DNA from: Phormidesmis priestleyi Ana
Lineage (GTDB): Bacteria > Cyanobacteriota > Cyanobacteriia > Phormidesmidales > Phormidesmidaceae
Assembly: GCA_001314865.1 (NCBI GenBank)
Contig: LJZR01000005.1
Location: 62,001 to 126,000, forward strand
Direction: 5' to 3'
DNA: 64,000 bases
The translations under genes were made by a program, and so were the position numbers. Under the pieces are notes generated by a model. That model was not told the origin of the DNA. It did not search any database and was given only the letters and a program-made list of their open reading frames with translations. Shown piece by piece: positions 1 to 10,700 of the stretch; position 1 is the first letter of the stretch; each line of letters opens with the position of its first letter.

Positions 1-3000
1 CTTCCGACTGATTTTCCTCGTCCTGCGGAACCGACCTACGCAGGCGCTAGTTACGAATTTCGGCTCTCTCAGCAAGAGACTGCTGCCCTACAGAGCTTTA
101 GTCAAAAAAACAGTGTCACTTTGTTTATGACATTGTTTGCGACTCTTAACGTGCTGCTGTATCGATACAGTGGCCTCAATGAGTGGGTCATTGGCACGCC
201 CATCGCAAATCGCCAACAGGCTGAGCTAGAAAACCTGATAGGTTTGTTTGTAAATACGCTGGTCATCCGTACGCAGCTAAACCACAATCCTCGCTTTATT
301 GACTTCCTAACTCAAGTCCGCAAGGTCACTCTAGAAGCATACAGTCACCCAGATCTCCCTTTTGAGAAGCTAATTGAGGCGCTAGAGATTCCTCGCAGTC
401 AGAGTCATACCCCCCTTGTTCAGGTGATGGTTTCCTTGCAAAATCATGCCTTAGAAAAGTTTTCTCTCCCTGAGCTAGACTTCTCTCCGATACAGATAGA
501 GAGCACAACGGCTAAGTTTGACCTGACACTTGACATGCGTGAAACACACCGAGGTCTGGTCGGGCGATGGGAATATCGTACCGATTTGTTCAAGGCAGAG
601 ACGATTCATCGCCTAGCAGGGCATTTTCGAACATTGCTCAAAGCATTGCCCACGCATAGCGAGCTTAGGCTGTCGGCGCTTCCCCTTTTGTCGTCTCAAG
701 AAGTTAAGCAAATTCAGCACTGGCAGCAGGATACAACAGCAGTGCCATTACCCAAAGAGAGTATTCATCAGCTATTTGAAGCGCAGGTAAATAAGGCTCC
801 TATGGCGATCGCACTCAGCCATAATCAAACCAAAATCACCTATCAAGCCCTCAATAATCAGGCTAATCAGCTTGCCTATTACCTACGCCAGCAAGGTGTG
901 GGTGTAGAGACTCCTGTTGGCATTTGGGCCACGCGATCGCCCGAAACGATCATCGCTATTCTGGCAGTTCTCAAAGCGGGAGGTACTTACGTTCCGCTTG
1001 ATCCAAGCTATCCGCTAACGCGTTTGATCTCGATAGTAGAAGAGACTGAGATGGCGCTAATTATTACAGCCAGTAATCAGCCGACCAATCAGCCGATCAA
1101 CCAGCCGATCAACCAGCCGATCAACCAGCTGATCAACCAGCCAACCAATCAGCCGACTGCCCAATCAGCTACCCAAGTGCCATCAGCACTACAGGCAGCC
1201 GTTCGCATCCTTGATCTCCATGAGATTGCTACTACAATTGCAACGCTTCCGACCGCTAACCTAGCCGGCGAGATAGCTTCCAACCTCACGCCTAAATCGT
1301 TAGCCTATATTCTCTACACCTCAGGCTCTACGGGCCAACCCAAAGGAGTTTGCACCACCCATCAGGGCGTCACTCGCCTCGTAAAGTCAACTAACTATGT
1401 GACGCTTACCTCCTGCGATATTCTCTTACAGGCCGCTCCGCTCACCTTTGATGCTTCTACCTTCGAGATTTGGGGTGCTTTGCTGAATGGTGGTCAGTTA
1501 GTGCTGCTCTCAACGCAAATGCCTTCGCTAGAAAAACTAGCCCAAGTGATTTCTACCCATAAAATAACAACACTCTGGCTCACCGCTGGTCTCTTTAACT
1601 TGATGGTAGATGAACAGTTAGAAAGCCTAGCTGGCGTCCGCCAACTGCTAGCCGGGGGCGATATTCTCTCTGTACGCCATTTGCAAAAAGCCCTAGCCAA
1701 GCTCAAAAATACTTGCATTATCAATGGCTATGGCCCAACAGAAGGCACAACTTTTACCTGCTGCCACAGGATAACAGCAGCAGATTTGGTTTTCGGTGCG
1801 CCTATTGGCTATCCGATTTCACATACTCAAATTTATGTGCTAGATGAAAACCTCCAGCGCCTACCTGTGGGCCTTCCAGGAGAGCTGTATATCGGCGGCG
1901 CAGGTGTAGCACGCGGCTATCTCAATCAGCCTGCGCTGACCGCTGAAAAATTTGTGCCTAATCCGTTTTACGATGTTCAAAAAGCATCAGATACAGACAG
2001 TTTTTATCTGTATAAAACGGGCGATCGCGTTCGCTATCGGGCCGATGGCGCGTTGGAATATCTTGGTCGCATTGATCAACAGCTGAAAATTCGAGGGTTC
2101 CGCATTGAGCCAGCCGAAGTTGAGACTGCCCTTGAAAGCCATCCGGCCATTCAACAAGCCGTAGTTGTGGTTAAGGGCAATAGCGCTGATCAAAAACGGT
2201 TAGTTGCCTATTTAGAAACGGTTCAAACAACCAAATTCTGCCCCTTAAAGCCTTTAGAAGTCAGGCAGTTTTTGCTCAAAAAGCTTCCTGACTATATGGT
2301 GCCTGCCAAGTTCATATGGCTTGACTCTATGCCGCTGACACCCAACGGCAAAATAGACAAAAAGGCATTTCCCGAACCTGAGTGGAATATGCCAGATGGC
2401 ATGTCTAACCCCTTGCTTCAAACCAATGCTGAAAAAACATTGACAGAGATTTTTTCAGCGCTGTTACCAGCTGAATCAGTGGGTATTTACGACAACTTTT
2501 TTGAGCTAGGGGGCGATTCTATTTTGGCAATGCAAATTGTGAGTCGTGCAACTCAAGCCGGACTGATGCTCTCTCCTCAGCAGATTTTTCAGTATCAAAC
2601 CGTTGCTGAGCTTGCTCAAGTTGCTCAGCAAGAACGCCAGACGCCCATTAATCAAGTGCCTGATCAAGGGCATGATCAAGTGCCTGTTATGGGGGCAGTC
2701 CCGCTCACACCCATTCAGCAGTGGTTCTTTGATCAACATCTGGCGATGCCTGAGCACTTTAATCAGTCTGTTTGTTTGGCACTGCCTCCTGAATTTAAGG
2801 CTGAGGCTTTGGCGCAGGCGATCGCACATATCTATCACCATCACGACGCTCTCAGATTACGATTTACCCAATCTCAGCAAGGTTGGCAGCAAATATTTTC
2901 AACAGATACAACGCCCCCGACTATTCGCTGGTTTGACTATTCTGGGCTAGCCTCCGATGAGCAAGATAGTGCGATCGCGCAAATCATTTATCAGCTACAG

Positions 3001-4224
3001 CGCAGCCTTAATCTTCAGCACGGCCCGCTGATCAGTCTAGGCGGTTTCAACTTAGGCACCGAGCGGCCTAGTCAACTGTTCATTGGTATTCACCACTTAG
3101 TTACAGACGGTGTTTCTTGGCGGATACTGCTGGCTGATTTTCAAGCAGCCTATCAAGCTGTCATCACTCAACAACCTTTGGCGTTACCTGACAAAACTCA
3201 TTCCTACCAGCAGTGGGCGAATGAATTGAGCCAAATTGCCCACTCATCTCAGATGAACCGCGAGCTAGCGTACTGGCAAAAGATTGCTCGAACTCAGAGA
3301 ATAGAAATCCCTCAAGACTTTCAAAACCAAGCACCTACCCATAAAAAGAACACTGTTGGTAGCGCTCACAGCATCATTGCAACACTCTCGCCTCAGCTCA
3401 CCCAGGCGCTTTTGCAAGCGGTTCCTGCGGCGCATAATACTCAAGTCATTGAGGCGCTGCTGACTGCATTTACCCAAACGCTCACCCAATGGACGCAACA
3501 ACCTACCGCCCTGATAGACCTAGAAAGCCACGGTCGATTTTCTGATGCTTTAAATCTCTCTCGCACTGTGGGTTGGTTTACAACGCTATATCCAGTGGTG
3601 CTTTCGTTTGATAGCGCGGGTACTATCGCCGACAATCTTAAGGCTATAAAATATCAGTTACAGTCCGTGCCTAATCGGGGCGCAGGGTATGGCCTGTTGC
3701 GCTATACCGCTAAAGCTGAGGCAATCGCGATCGTGCCCCCCATTAGCTTTAACTATTTGGGTCAGCTAGGCTCAGAGCAGATAGGCTTAGGGCAGATAGG
3801 CCAGCTTGACACAACTTCTCAGGCCCAGTTTCACAGAATTGAATCTCCTTACAACTATCAAAACACAAACCAAGCTGCTACCAATCATCGGCCTTATTTG
3901 CTAGATGTCAACTGTTGGATAGAGACTCAGCTCAAAATAAAATGGACGTTCAGCCAGTATTATCACAAACCTGAAACCATTCAACAGCTTGCTGATCAGT
4001 TTCTGTCGAATTTATCTGCCCTGATTGCTCACTGTTGTTCGTCAGAAGTGTGTTCGTCAGAAGTCTGTTCGCCAGAGGTGGCAGGCTACAGCCCGGATGA
4101 TTTTGGCCTCGCCCAGCTCGATCAGTCTGCGCTTGAGGCGGTGCTAGCTCAGGTGAGCTTTACTACAGCCGAATCAGCCAGTGAATCAGCCAGTGAATCA
4201 GCCGAACAGGAGGTGCCCCGATGA
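1..4224 (+). CDS. NRPS module C(partial)-A-PCP-E, 5' end outside window
   Basis: The reading frame is open from base 1, so the gene begins upstream and 1407 residues are visible. Order, in window residues: C-terminal half of a condensation domain (about 1-190), adenylation domain (about 255-790; A3 core YTSGSTGQPKG near 439, A10 PLTPNGKIDKK near 778), carrier protein (GGDSILA, near 839), epimerisation domain (PLTPIQQWFF near 902, HHLVTDGVSWRIL near 1031). Read by eye against GrsA, the specificity residues are D-A-F-W-L-G-G-T-F-K, close to valine codes, so the module should deliver D-Val. A (NQPI)n-type tandem repeat lies inside the adenylation domain, and two more repeats lie near the C-terminus. 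The stop overlaps the next start (ATGA), and the next gene opens with a DCL-type condensation domain, as expected after an epimerase. Domain calls are firm; the substrate is a motif-based inference. Confidence 0.95.
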   Translation, partial: LPTDFPRPAEPTYAGASYEFRLSQQETAALQSFSQKNSVTLFMTLFATLNVLLYRYSGLNEWVIGTPIANRQQAELENLIGLFVNTLVIRTQLNHNPRFIDFLTQVRKVTLEAYSHPDLPFEKLIEALEIPRSQSHTPLVQVMVSLQNHALEKFSLPELDFSPIQIESTTAKFDLTLDMRETHRGLVGRWEYRTDLFKAETIHRLAGHFRTLLKALPTHSELRLSALPLLSSQEVKQIQHWQQDTTAVPLPKESIHQLFEAQVNKAPMAIALSHNQTKITYQALNNQANQLAYYLRQQGVGVETPVGIWATRSPETIIAILAVLKAGGTYVPLDPSYPLTRLISIVEETEMALIITASNQPTNQPINQPINQPINQLINQPTNQPTAQSATQVPSALQAAVRILDLHEIATTIATLPTANLAGEIASNLTPKSLAYILYTSGSTGQPKGVCTTHQGVTRLVKSTNYVTLTSCDILLQAAPLTFDASTFEIWGALLNGGQLVLLSTQMPSLEKLAQVISTHKITTLWLTAGLFNLMVDEQLESLAGVRQLLAGGDILSVRHLQKALAKLKNTCIINGYGPTEGTTFTCCHRITAADLVFGAPIGYPISHTQIYVLDENLQRLPVGLPGELYIGGAGVARGYLNQPALTAEKFVPNPFYDVQKASDTDSFYLYKTGDRVRYRADGALEYLGRIDQQLKIRGFRIEPAEVETALESHPAIQQAVVVVKGNSADQKRLVAYLETVQTTKFCPLKPLEVRQFLLKKLPDYMVPAKFIWLDSMPLTPNGKIDKKAFPEPEWNMPDGMSNPLLQTNAEKTLTEIFSALLPAESVGIYDNFFELGGDSILAMQIVSRATQAGLMLSPQQIFQYQTVAELAQVAQQERQTPINQVPDQGHDQVPVMGAVPLTPIQQWFFDQHLAMPEHFNQSVCLALPPEFKAEALAQAIAHIYHHHDALRLRFTQSQQGWQQIFSTDTTPPTIRWFDYSGLASDEQDSAIAQIIYQLQRSLNLQHGPLISLGGFNLGTERPSQLFIGIHHLVTDGVSWRILLADFQAAYQAVITQQPLALPDKTHSYQQWANELSQIAHSSQMNRELAYWQKIARTQRIEIPQDFQNQAPTHKKNTVGSAHSIIATLSPQLTQALLQAVPAAHNTQVIEALLTAFTQTLTQWTQQPTALIDLESHGRFSDALNLSRTVGWFTTLYPVVLSFDSAGTIADNLKAIKYQLQSVPNRGAGYGLLRYTAKAEAIAIVPPISFNYLGQLGSEQIGLGQIGQLDTTSQAQFHRIESPYNYQNTNQAATNHRPYLLDVNCWIETQLKIKWTFSQYYHKPETIQQLADQFLSNLSALIAHCCSSEVCSSEVCSPEVAGYSPDDFGLAQLDQSALEAVLAQVSFTTAESASESASESAEQEVPR
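1075..1158 (+). repeat. 12-bp tandem array inside adenylation domain
   Basis: Seven imperfect copies of a 12-bp unit (type ccgatcaaccag) encode Asn-Gln-Pro-Ile/Thr repeats between the N-terminal adenylation motifs and A3. The array is in frame and lengthens a loop of a catalytic domain. Confidence 0.93.
4036..4080 (+). repeat. 15-bp tandem repeat, 3 copies, at epimerase C-terminus
   Basis: Three near-identical 15-bp units (tgttcgtcagaagtg) encode Cys-Ser-Ser-Glu-Val repeats just before the C-terminal tail. Confidence 0.93.
4171..4206 (+). repeat. 12-bp tandem repeat, 3 copies, at extreme C-terminus
   Basis: Units of gaatcagccagt encode Glu-Ser-Ala-Ser repeats in the last residues of the first NRPS, immediately before the Shine-Dalgarno of the next gene. 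Confidence 0.93.
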
Positions 4225-7200
4225 AGCGAGCTGTCCAAGATATCTATCCTCTTTCCCCCACTCAGCAAGGCCTGCTATTTCACAGTTTGTATGGTAACTC
4301 GCAGGCAGGGGCTTATATTGTGCAGGTTAGTTACCTGCTGCAAGGTGCGCTAAACCCTGCGGCCTTTGAACAGGCCTGGCAACAATTGATACAGCGCCAC
4401 ACCATTTTAAGGACCGCTTTTGCGTGGGACAACTTGGCAGCACCAGTTCAAGTGGTAGGACAGCAGGCCATCTTGCCTATTCACTGGCAAGATTGGCAGA
4501 GTTTTTCGGTTCAACAACAATCAGAAAAATTCTCTCAGTTACTCACGGCTGATCGCAGGCAAGGCTTTAGTCTTACCAAGGCTCCCCTGATGCGGATTCA
4601 GGCGATTCAGCTGAGCCCTAATCGCTATCGAATTCTATGGACACACCACCATATTTTGCTAGATGGTTGGTCATTGCCGTTGTTACTTAAAGAATGGATT
4701 ACCTGCTATTACTTGGCTAATGCTTCTAGTGGTGCTTTTAGTGGCGCTTCTAGTGGCGCTTTTGAGGGTGCCGCATCTCTTAATCCATCTGTTGCTGATT
4801 TATCTGTTGTTGATTCACTTGTTGATTCATTGGGCTTGGCCTATCCTTATCGTGACTATATTGCTTGGTTGCAGCAGCAGGATTTGGCAATGGCCAAGCA
4901 GTTTTGGCAAAAGCGGTTGGCAGGTATTACTGCACCTACACCGCTGGGAATAGACCAGCGCCAACATGACCGAGATAGTAATAATCGAGACAGCAACAAT
5001 CGAGATAGCAATAGTCGGTCTATCGCCGACCCATCACTTTCAGTAGGCTCTTTAGAACAGCCCCAAAATGCCTTTGAAGCGCAACACCATCAGCTATCTT
5101 ATGACCTGAACAAGCAGCTACAAAGCTTTGCCATGCAGCATCGTCTGACGCTGAGTAGCTTAGTCCAAGGTGCATGGGCAAAGGTTCTGAGTGTTTATAG
5201 TGGTGAAAGCGATGTACTGTACGGATTGGCCTGTGCTGGAAGACCCTCTAGCTTGCCCGCTGCCGATAAGCGAGTTGGTCTATTTATCAACACGCTGCCT
5301 ATGCGGGTACAGGTAAACTCTGATACTCAATTACTCCCTTGGCTGCAACAGATTCAGGCACAACAACTTGCACAGCAGCCCTATGAATATACGCCATTGG
5401 TTGATATTCAAGCAGTTAGCGATATTCCTGGGCGATCGCCTCTATTTGAAAGTATTGTTGTTTTTGAAAACTATCCGCTCGAAGTCGTGCAGGGCATCGC
5501 AGGACTAGAACTGTTAGAGGTTTCTGTTACAGAGCAAACTCACTATCCGCTGACGCTATTTGCAACGGCCAAAGATGGTTTGAGCTTTAAAGTGCTTTAT
5601 GATGCACAGCGGTTTTCTAAAGGTGCGATCGCTCGTCTCTTGGGTCACCTTCAAACCGCATTATCTTCTATGGTGGCTTTCCCTCAAGAGACCTTAGCCG
5701 GTATCAGCATTCTACCAAAGGCAGAAGCACAACAGCTCTTGTGCTATGGAAATGGCGATTACAAACCACTCTCTAATCAATGCATTCCAGATGCGATCGC
5801 CCAATACGCGCTTAACAGACCTGACGCGACGGCCATCATTTTTGAAGGCAATAGGCTTAGCTACGGGCAGCTTAATCTCCGTGTCAATCAGTTAAGTCAC
5901 TATCTACAACAAACCGGAATTGCTGCCGGTACACCAATTGGTATCTGCATAGAACGGTCTATTGATATGATGGTCGCCCTGTTGGCTATTCTCAAAATAG
6001 GGTGCGCCTATGTTCCTCTTGACGCTGCCTATCCCATGGCTCGGCAGCAGTATGTCATTGAAGATGCGGGGCTTGAGTGGATGCTTTGTCATGAGGCAAC
6101 TGCTCATATTTTTGAGTCGATCGAGCAACCGCTACAACTTATTAATCTCGCTCGGCAGACCACAAAGATCTCGGCCTGTGCTACCACATATTTTAAGCCC
6201 ACCAGTACGGCTTCTACTAACCTGGCCTACCTTATCTACACCAGCGGCAGTACAGGCAAACCCAAAGGAGTGCCAATTACTCACCAAAGCCTCAACAATC
6301 TGTTAGCGGCGATGGCTAGCCGCCTGCAAATCAAGTCTACCGATACGCTGATGGCGGTGACTACCCTTGCTTTTGACATTGCGGCCCTAGAACTGTTTCT
6401 GCCGCTGAGTGCGGGGGGCACGCTGCTGCTTGCCAGCCACGAAACGGTTCGCAACAGCCACCAGCTCATTGCCTACCTCGACAGCTATGGGGTTGATATT
6501 ATGCAGGCAACGCCTGCTACCTGGAGAATGCTTTTAAGCAGCGGCTGGGCTGGGCAAAATAGTCTCAAAATTCTCTGTGGTGGCGAAGCGCTAGATGTAT
6601 CGCTTGCGAATCAACTGCTCAACTGTGGTGAAGAGGTTTGGAATGTTTATGGCCCAACGGAAACTACGATTTGGTCTGGTGCCTTAGCACTAACTAAAGA
6701 CATGTTGGCTAGAGGCAGTGTCCCAATCGGTCAGCCGATTGACAATACTCAGTTTTATGTGTTGGATGGGCGACAGCGGCCTGTTCCGATTGGTGTCGCT
6801 GGCGAACTCTATATTGGTGGATTGGGCGTGAGCCCTGGTTATTGGCATCGGGAGGATTTAACCGCCGAGCGGTTTGTTTCTGTTCATTCTTCTATTTTCT
6901 ATAAAACTGGTATTTCCTACGATGCTGACATTCCCTCCGAAACTGGCATTTTATATAGAACTGGCGATCGCGTCCGCTACCGCGAAGATGGCACGCTTGA
7001 TTATCTTGGACGACTTGACTATCAGACCAAGCTACGGGGCTATCGAATTGAGCTAGGAGAAATTGAAGCGGCGATCTCAACCCACCGGCACATCAATCAA
7101 GCCATTGTAGTTCTGCAAGGAGACAGGGCTGAAAATCAACGGCTCGTTGCCTATGTGATGCTCTCAAGCTGGGAAGATCAGCCGGTTGAAAATCGCGAAA

Positions 7201-7793
7201 ACATGGCGGAGGTGTTGCGATCGCACCTTAGCACCCAAATCCCTCACTACATGATCCCTAGCGCCTACCAAGTTCTTGTCAATTTTCCACTCACCCCCAA
7301 CGGAAAAATTGATCGCAATGCGCTGTCTGTCATAAGCCCCGCAGCAGCTATCTTAGATCATCGACTCAAAACAGATCTAGTAACAGATCCAATAACAGAT
7401 CCAATAACAGATCCAAAATCGGCCGTGGAGAGTACTTTAGCCGAAATTTGGCAGTCTATATTACCACTAGAGACCGTTGGCCTTCACGACAATTTCTTTG
7501 AGATAGGCGGGCATTCGCTGCTGGTGATCACCGCTCAGAGCCAGATTCGTCAGCGATTAGGCGTTGAACTACCCATGGTCGATTTATTTCGCTATCCCAC
7601 CCTTTATACACTAGCTGTTCATATCAATCAGCTGGGGCAACAATCAGAACAGGCTCAGGAAAAACAAGCCAAACGAGCGATCGCCTTAACTGCTGGGAAA
7701 CAACGCCTCAAGCAGCGGCGGATTCAGCGTCAATCAGCCGATCGCGAATCAACTAATTGCGAATCAGGCGATCGCATAGGAGGGAGCGCGTAA
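4221..7793 (+). CDS. NRPS module C(DCL)-A(Gly)-PCP
   Basis: A 1190-residue single-module NRPS. The ATG overlaps the previous stop by 4 bp and has AGGAGGTG at 4208-4215. The condensation domain (about 7-450) opens with YPLSPTQQGLLFH and has the active-site motif HHILLDGWS near residue 143; both fit the DCL class that accepts a D-configured donor, matching the epimerase that ends the preceding protein. The adenylation domain (about 515-1035, A3 YTSGSTGKPKG near 673) has specificity residues D-I-L-Q-L-G-V-I-W-K, a glycine code. The carrier protein (IGGHSLLV) is near 1097. There is no release domain. Three in-frame tandem repeats are present (4722-4769, 4971-5015, 7371-7418). The region before A8 holds an extra, partly duplicated segment around a second TG motif (about 6890-6965). 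Confidence 0.96.
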   Translation: MKRAVQDIYPLSPTQQGLLFHSLYGNSQAGAYIVQVSYLLQGALNPAAFEQAWQQLIQRHTILRTAFAWDNLAAPVQVVGQQAILPIHWQDWQSFSVQQQSEKFSQLLTADRRQGFSLTKAPLMRIQAIQLSPNRYRILWTHHHILLDGWSLPLLLKEWITCYYLANASSGAFSGASSGAFEGAASLNPSVADLSVVDSLVDSLGLAYPYRDYIAWLQQQDLAMAKQFWQKRLAGITAPTPLGIDQRQHDRDSNNRDSNNRDSNSRSIADPSLSVGSLEQPQNAFEAQHHQLSYDLNKQLQSFAMQHRLTLSSLVQGAWAKVLSVYSGESDVLYGLACAGRPSSLPAADKRVGLFINTLPMRVQVNSDTQLLPWLQQIQAQQLAQQPYEYTPLVDIQAVSDIPGRSPLFESIVVFENYPLEVVQGIAGLELLEVSVTEQTHYPLTLFATAKDGLSFKVLYDAQRFSKGAIARLLGHLQTALSSMVAFPQETLAGISILPKAEAQQLLCYGNGDYKPLSNQCIPDAIAQYALNRPDATAIIFEGNRLSYGQLNLRVNQLSHYLQQTGIAAGTPIGICIERSIDMMVALLAILKIGCAYVPLDAAYPMARQQYVIEDAGLEWMLCHEATAHIFESIEQPLQLINLARQTTKISACATTYFKPTSTASTNLAYLIYTSGSTGKPKGVPITHQSLNNLLAAMASRLQIKSTDTLMAVTTLAFDIAALELFLPLSAGGTLLLASHETVRNSHQLIAYLDSYGVDIMQATPATWRMLLSSGWAGQNSLKILCGGEALDVSLANQLLNCGEEVWNVYGPTETTIWSGALALTKDMLARGSVPIGQPIDNTQFYVLDGRQRPVPIGVAGELYIGGLGVSPGYWHREDLTAERFVSVHSSIFYKTGISYDADIPSETGILYRTGDRVRYREDGTLDYLGRLDYQTKLRGYRIELGEIEAAISTHRHINQAIVVLQGDRAENQRLVAYVMLSSWEDQPVENRENMAEVLRSHLSTQIPHYMIPSAYQVLVNFPLTPNGKIDRNALSVISPAAAILDHRLKTDLVTDPITDPITDPKSAVESTLAEIWQSILPLETVGLHDNFFEIGGHSLLVITAQSQIRQRLGVELPMVDLFRYPTLYTLAVHINQLGQQSEQAQEKQAKRAIALTAGKQRLKQRRIQRQSADRESTNCESGDRIGGSA
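4722..4769 (+). repeat. 12-bp tandem repeat, 4 copies
   Basis: Units of gcttctagtggt encode Ala-Ser-Ser-Gly/Ala-Phe-Ser-Gly repeats in the condensation domain, about 30 residues after the active-site motif. Confidence 0.92.
4971..5015 (+). repeat. 15-bp tandem repeat, 3 copies
   Basis: Units of cgagatagtaataat encode Arg-Asp-Ser-Asn-Asn repeats in the hinge between the two condensation subdomains. Confidence 0.92.
7371..7418 (+). repeat. 12-bp tandem repeat, 4 copies, A-PCP linker
   Basis: Units of acagatccaata encode Thr-Asp-Pro-Ile repeats exactly in the linker between the adenylation domain and the carrier protein. Confidence 0.93.
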
Positions 7794-10700
7794 TGAATTA
7801 TTCAAAGAGTCATCTAAAGCATCAACCAGAGAATCAACCAGAGAATCAGAAAAAATCGCCAACCGTCTTTCAAGAGGCGCCCTCTGGCCTAGAGATTGCT
7901 GTCATTGGCATGGCCGGACGTTTTCCGGGTGCGCGCTCGATTGACGAATTTTGGCACAACCTACAGCACTCAGTTGAATCTATTACCACTTTAGATGATG
8001 AAATCTTGTTGGCTCATGGCGTTGCGCCAGAACAGCTGAACGATCCTAACTATATTAAAGTGGGGGGTGTATTAGAAGATGCCGATCTCTTTGATGCTGC
8101 TTTCTTTGGATTTAGCCCGGCTGAAGCCGAGGTTTTAGATCCCCAGCAGCGATTGTTTTTAGAAACAGCCGTCGAAGCCCTAGAAACAGCTGGCTATGAT
8201 GCGCAGCGCTATCCTGGCAGCATCGGTGTGTATGGTGGAGCCGGGATGAACGGCTATTTGTTGAATTTGTATAGCAATGCTGAGGTGCGCGATCGCGTTA
8301 CACCCTACGACCTCTTTATCGCTAACGACAAAGATTTTCTCACCACGCGAGTTTCCTACAAGCTCAATCTCAAAGGCCCTAGCGTAGATGTACAAACCGC
8401 CTGCTCTTCCTCGTTAGTTGCCGTGCATATGGCTTGTCAGTCGTTACTGGGTGGGGAATGCGATATGGCCTTAGCAGGCGGTGTGGCCATCTCAACACAG
8501 CTAGGGTATCGAGTCCAAGCAGGCAGTATTTACGCGCCCGATGGTCATTGTCGTGCATTTGATGCTAACGCTGCTGGCACTGTAAGCGGTAATGGCGTCG
8601 GTATTGTTGTTCTCAAGCGATTAGAAGATGCCTTAGCCGCAGGAGACACCATTGACGCGGTGATTAAAGGATCGGCAATCAATAACGATGGGGCACTTAA
8701 GGTGAGCTATACTGCCCCCTGCGTAGAGGCCCAAGCCGCTGTCATTCAAGCTGCCTATACCATGGCAGAAGTTTCTCCTCAAAGCGTTCGCTATATTGAA
8801 GCGCATGGTACGGGCACCGCCTTGGGTGATCCCATTGAGATTTCAGCGCTAACGCAAGCCTTTGACACTCTATCTTGTAATGCGCAGCCATTTGCTAATG
8901 GCAACATCAATAAGGCTCATAGCAGCGGCCGCTTACAAACTGCCCCAACCTGTGCCATTGGTTCTGTTAAAACAAACATTGGCCACTTAGATGCGGCTGC
9001 TGGTATTGCGGGCTTTATCAAAACAGTTCTGGCACTTAAACATCAACAGATTCCGGCTAGTCTCCATTTTCAATCACCCAATCCCAATATAGACTTCAAC
9101 CATAGCCCTTTTTATGTGAATACAGCGCTGACAGCTTGGCCTCAGGGCAGTTCGCCCCGTCGAGCAGGGGTGAGTGCTTTTGGCATTGGTGGCACTAATG
9201 CTCATATTGTTTTACAAGAAGCCCCTAGTACCATTCCTCAAACCATCAGTCAGCAGCCACAACTTTTAGTACTATCGGCCAAAACATCGACCGCTCTAGA
9301 TATTGCTGCGCTTAATCTCGCTGATTATTTAAGCAAAACGTTGGAGAAAAGTCCTGCAAAAATCTCTTTGGCAGAAGTTGCCTATACCTTGCAAGTTGGG
9401 CGCACGGCTTATGCGTATCGCCGCAGCGTTGTCTGTCAAACCATGGCTGAAGCGATTGAAAAACTACAGATTCAACATTCACAGAAAAGTGTTGATCAAC
9501 CTTCTGTGGTCTTTTCTTTTGCGGGGCAAGGTAGCCAACATATCCATATGGCCAAAACCCTCTATGAGCACGCGCCTATTTTTAAAGAAGCGCTGGATCA
9601 CTGTGCCGATCTGCTAGGTAGTCTCCTAACTGATCAATCAATCAACCTTTTAGAGATTATCTATCCAAAAACAAAAACCCATCAAATTCAACAGACGGTT
9701 TATACGCAACCGGCTCTTTTTGCTGTGGAATATGCGCTTGCCCAGCTCTGGATGAGTTGGGGAATAAAGCCGACCGCATTGATAGGCCATAGCATGGGTG
9801 AATATGTCGCAGCCTGCGTATCGGGCGTTTTTGATCTACACACGGCTTTGCAAATTGTAAAATTACGCGGACAGCTCATGCAGCAAATGCCCAGCGGTGC
9901 CATGCTATCTATTGCACTTTCGGCTGAAGCCGTTGAGCCTTGGCTGAGTGATGAGATCGTATTAGCGGTGAACAATGCCCCTCAGCAATGTGTTGTTTCA
10001 GGATCAGAAGCAGCGATCGCATCTTTACAGTCCTGTTTAAATGAAAAAAATATTGGTTGCCATCTGCTAAAAACCTCTCATGCGTTTCACTCACCTGCAA
10101 TGGAGCCGATGCTGAGACCTTTTAAGGAGGCCCTTAGTCAGCTAACATTTAGTCCACCCACCATTCCCTTTATTTCTAACGTTACGGGTACTTGGATTAC
10201 AGCCGACGAAGCAACTGATCCGAACTACTGGACTCGTCAGCTGCGTCAAACGGTACGTTTTAGTGACGGGATAGAAACGCTGCTGACGCTTTCTCATCCT
10301 ATTTTCTTAGAAATTGGCCCTGGAGATGTTTTAACCAAGCTGACGAGACAACATTTCTCGGCAGCTGCTGCTTATACTGCCGTCAACAGTTTGCCCCCTC
10401 CCCAGTCGGTAGAAACAGAAGCTGCTCAGATCCGCTCGGCAATGGGACGGCTTTGGTCGGCAGGTGTAAAAGTTGACTGGCAGGCTTTTCATGGCGATCG
10501 CAGCCTTCGTCGTATTCCTTTACCCACTTACCCTTTCTCACGACAGCGCTATTGGATTGATTTTGACAGCCAATCGCTCACGAAATCGCTCACGAGTCAG
10601 ATGCATCCATCGACCGCTCAAAAGCAAGCCACTGCCGAATTCAAGCCAGATCTAGCAGACTGGTTCTACATGCCGAGTTGGGAGAGAAGCCTGCAAAACC

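Noticed and set aside
1069-1160. CRISPR array or dispersed repeat family
   Set aside because: Units are directly adjacent with no spacers, differ from locus to locus, and are in frame within genes; they are tandem minisatellites.
7757-7792. Earlier ATG for the PKS
   Set aside because: The strong Shine-Dalgarno at 7778-7786 and the TAATG junction point to ATG 7793.
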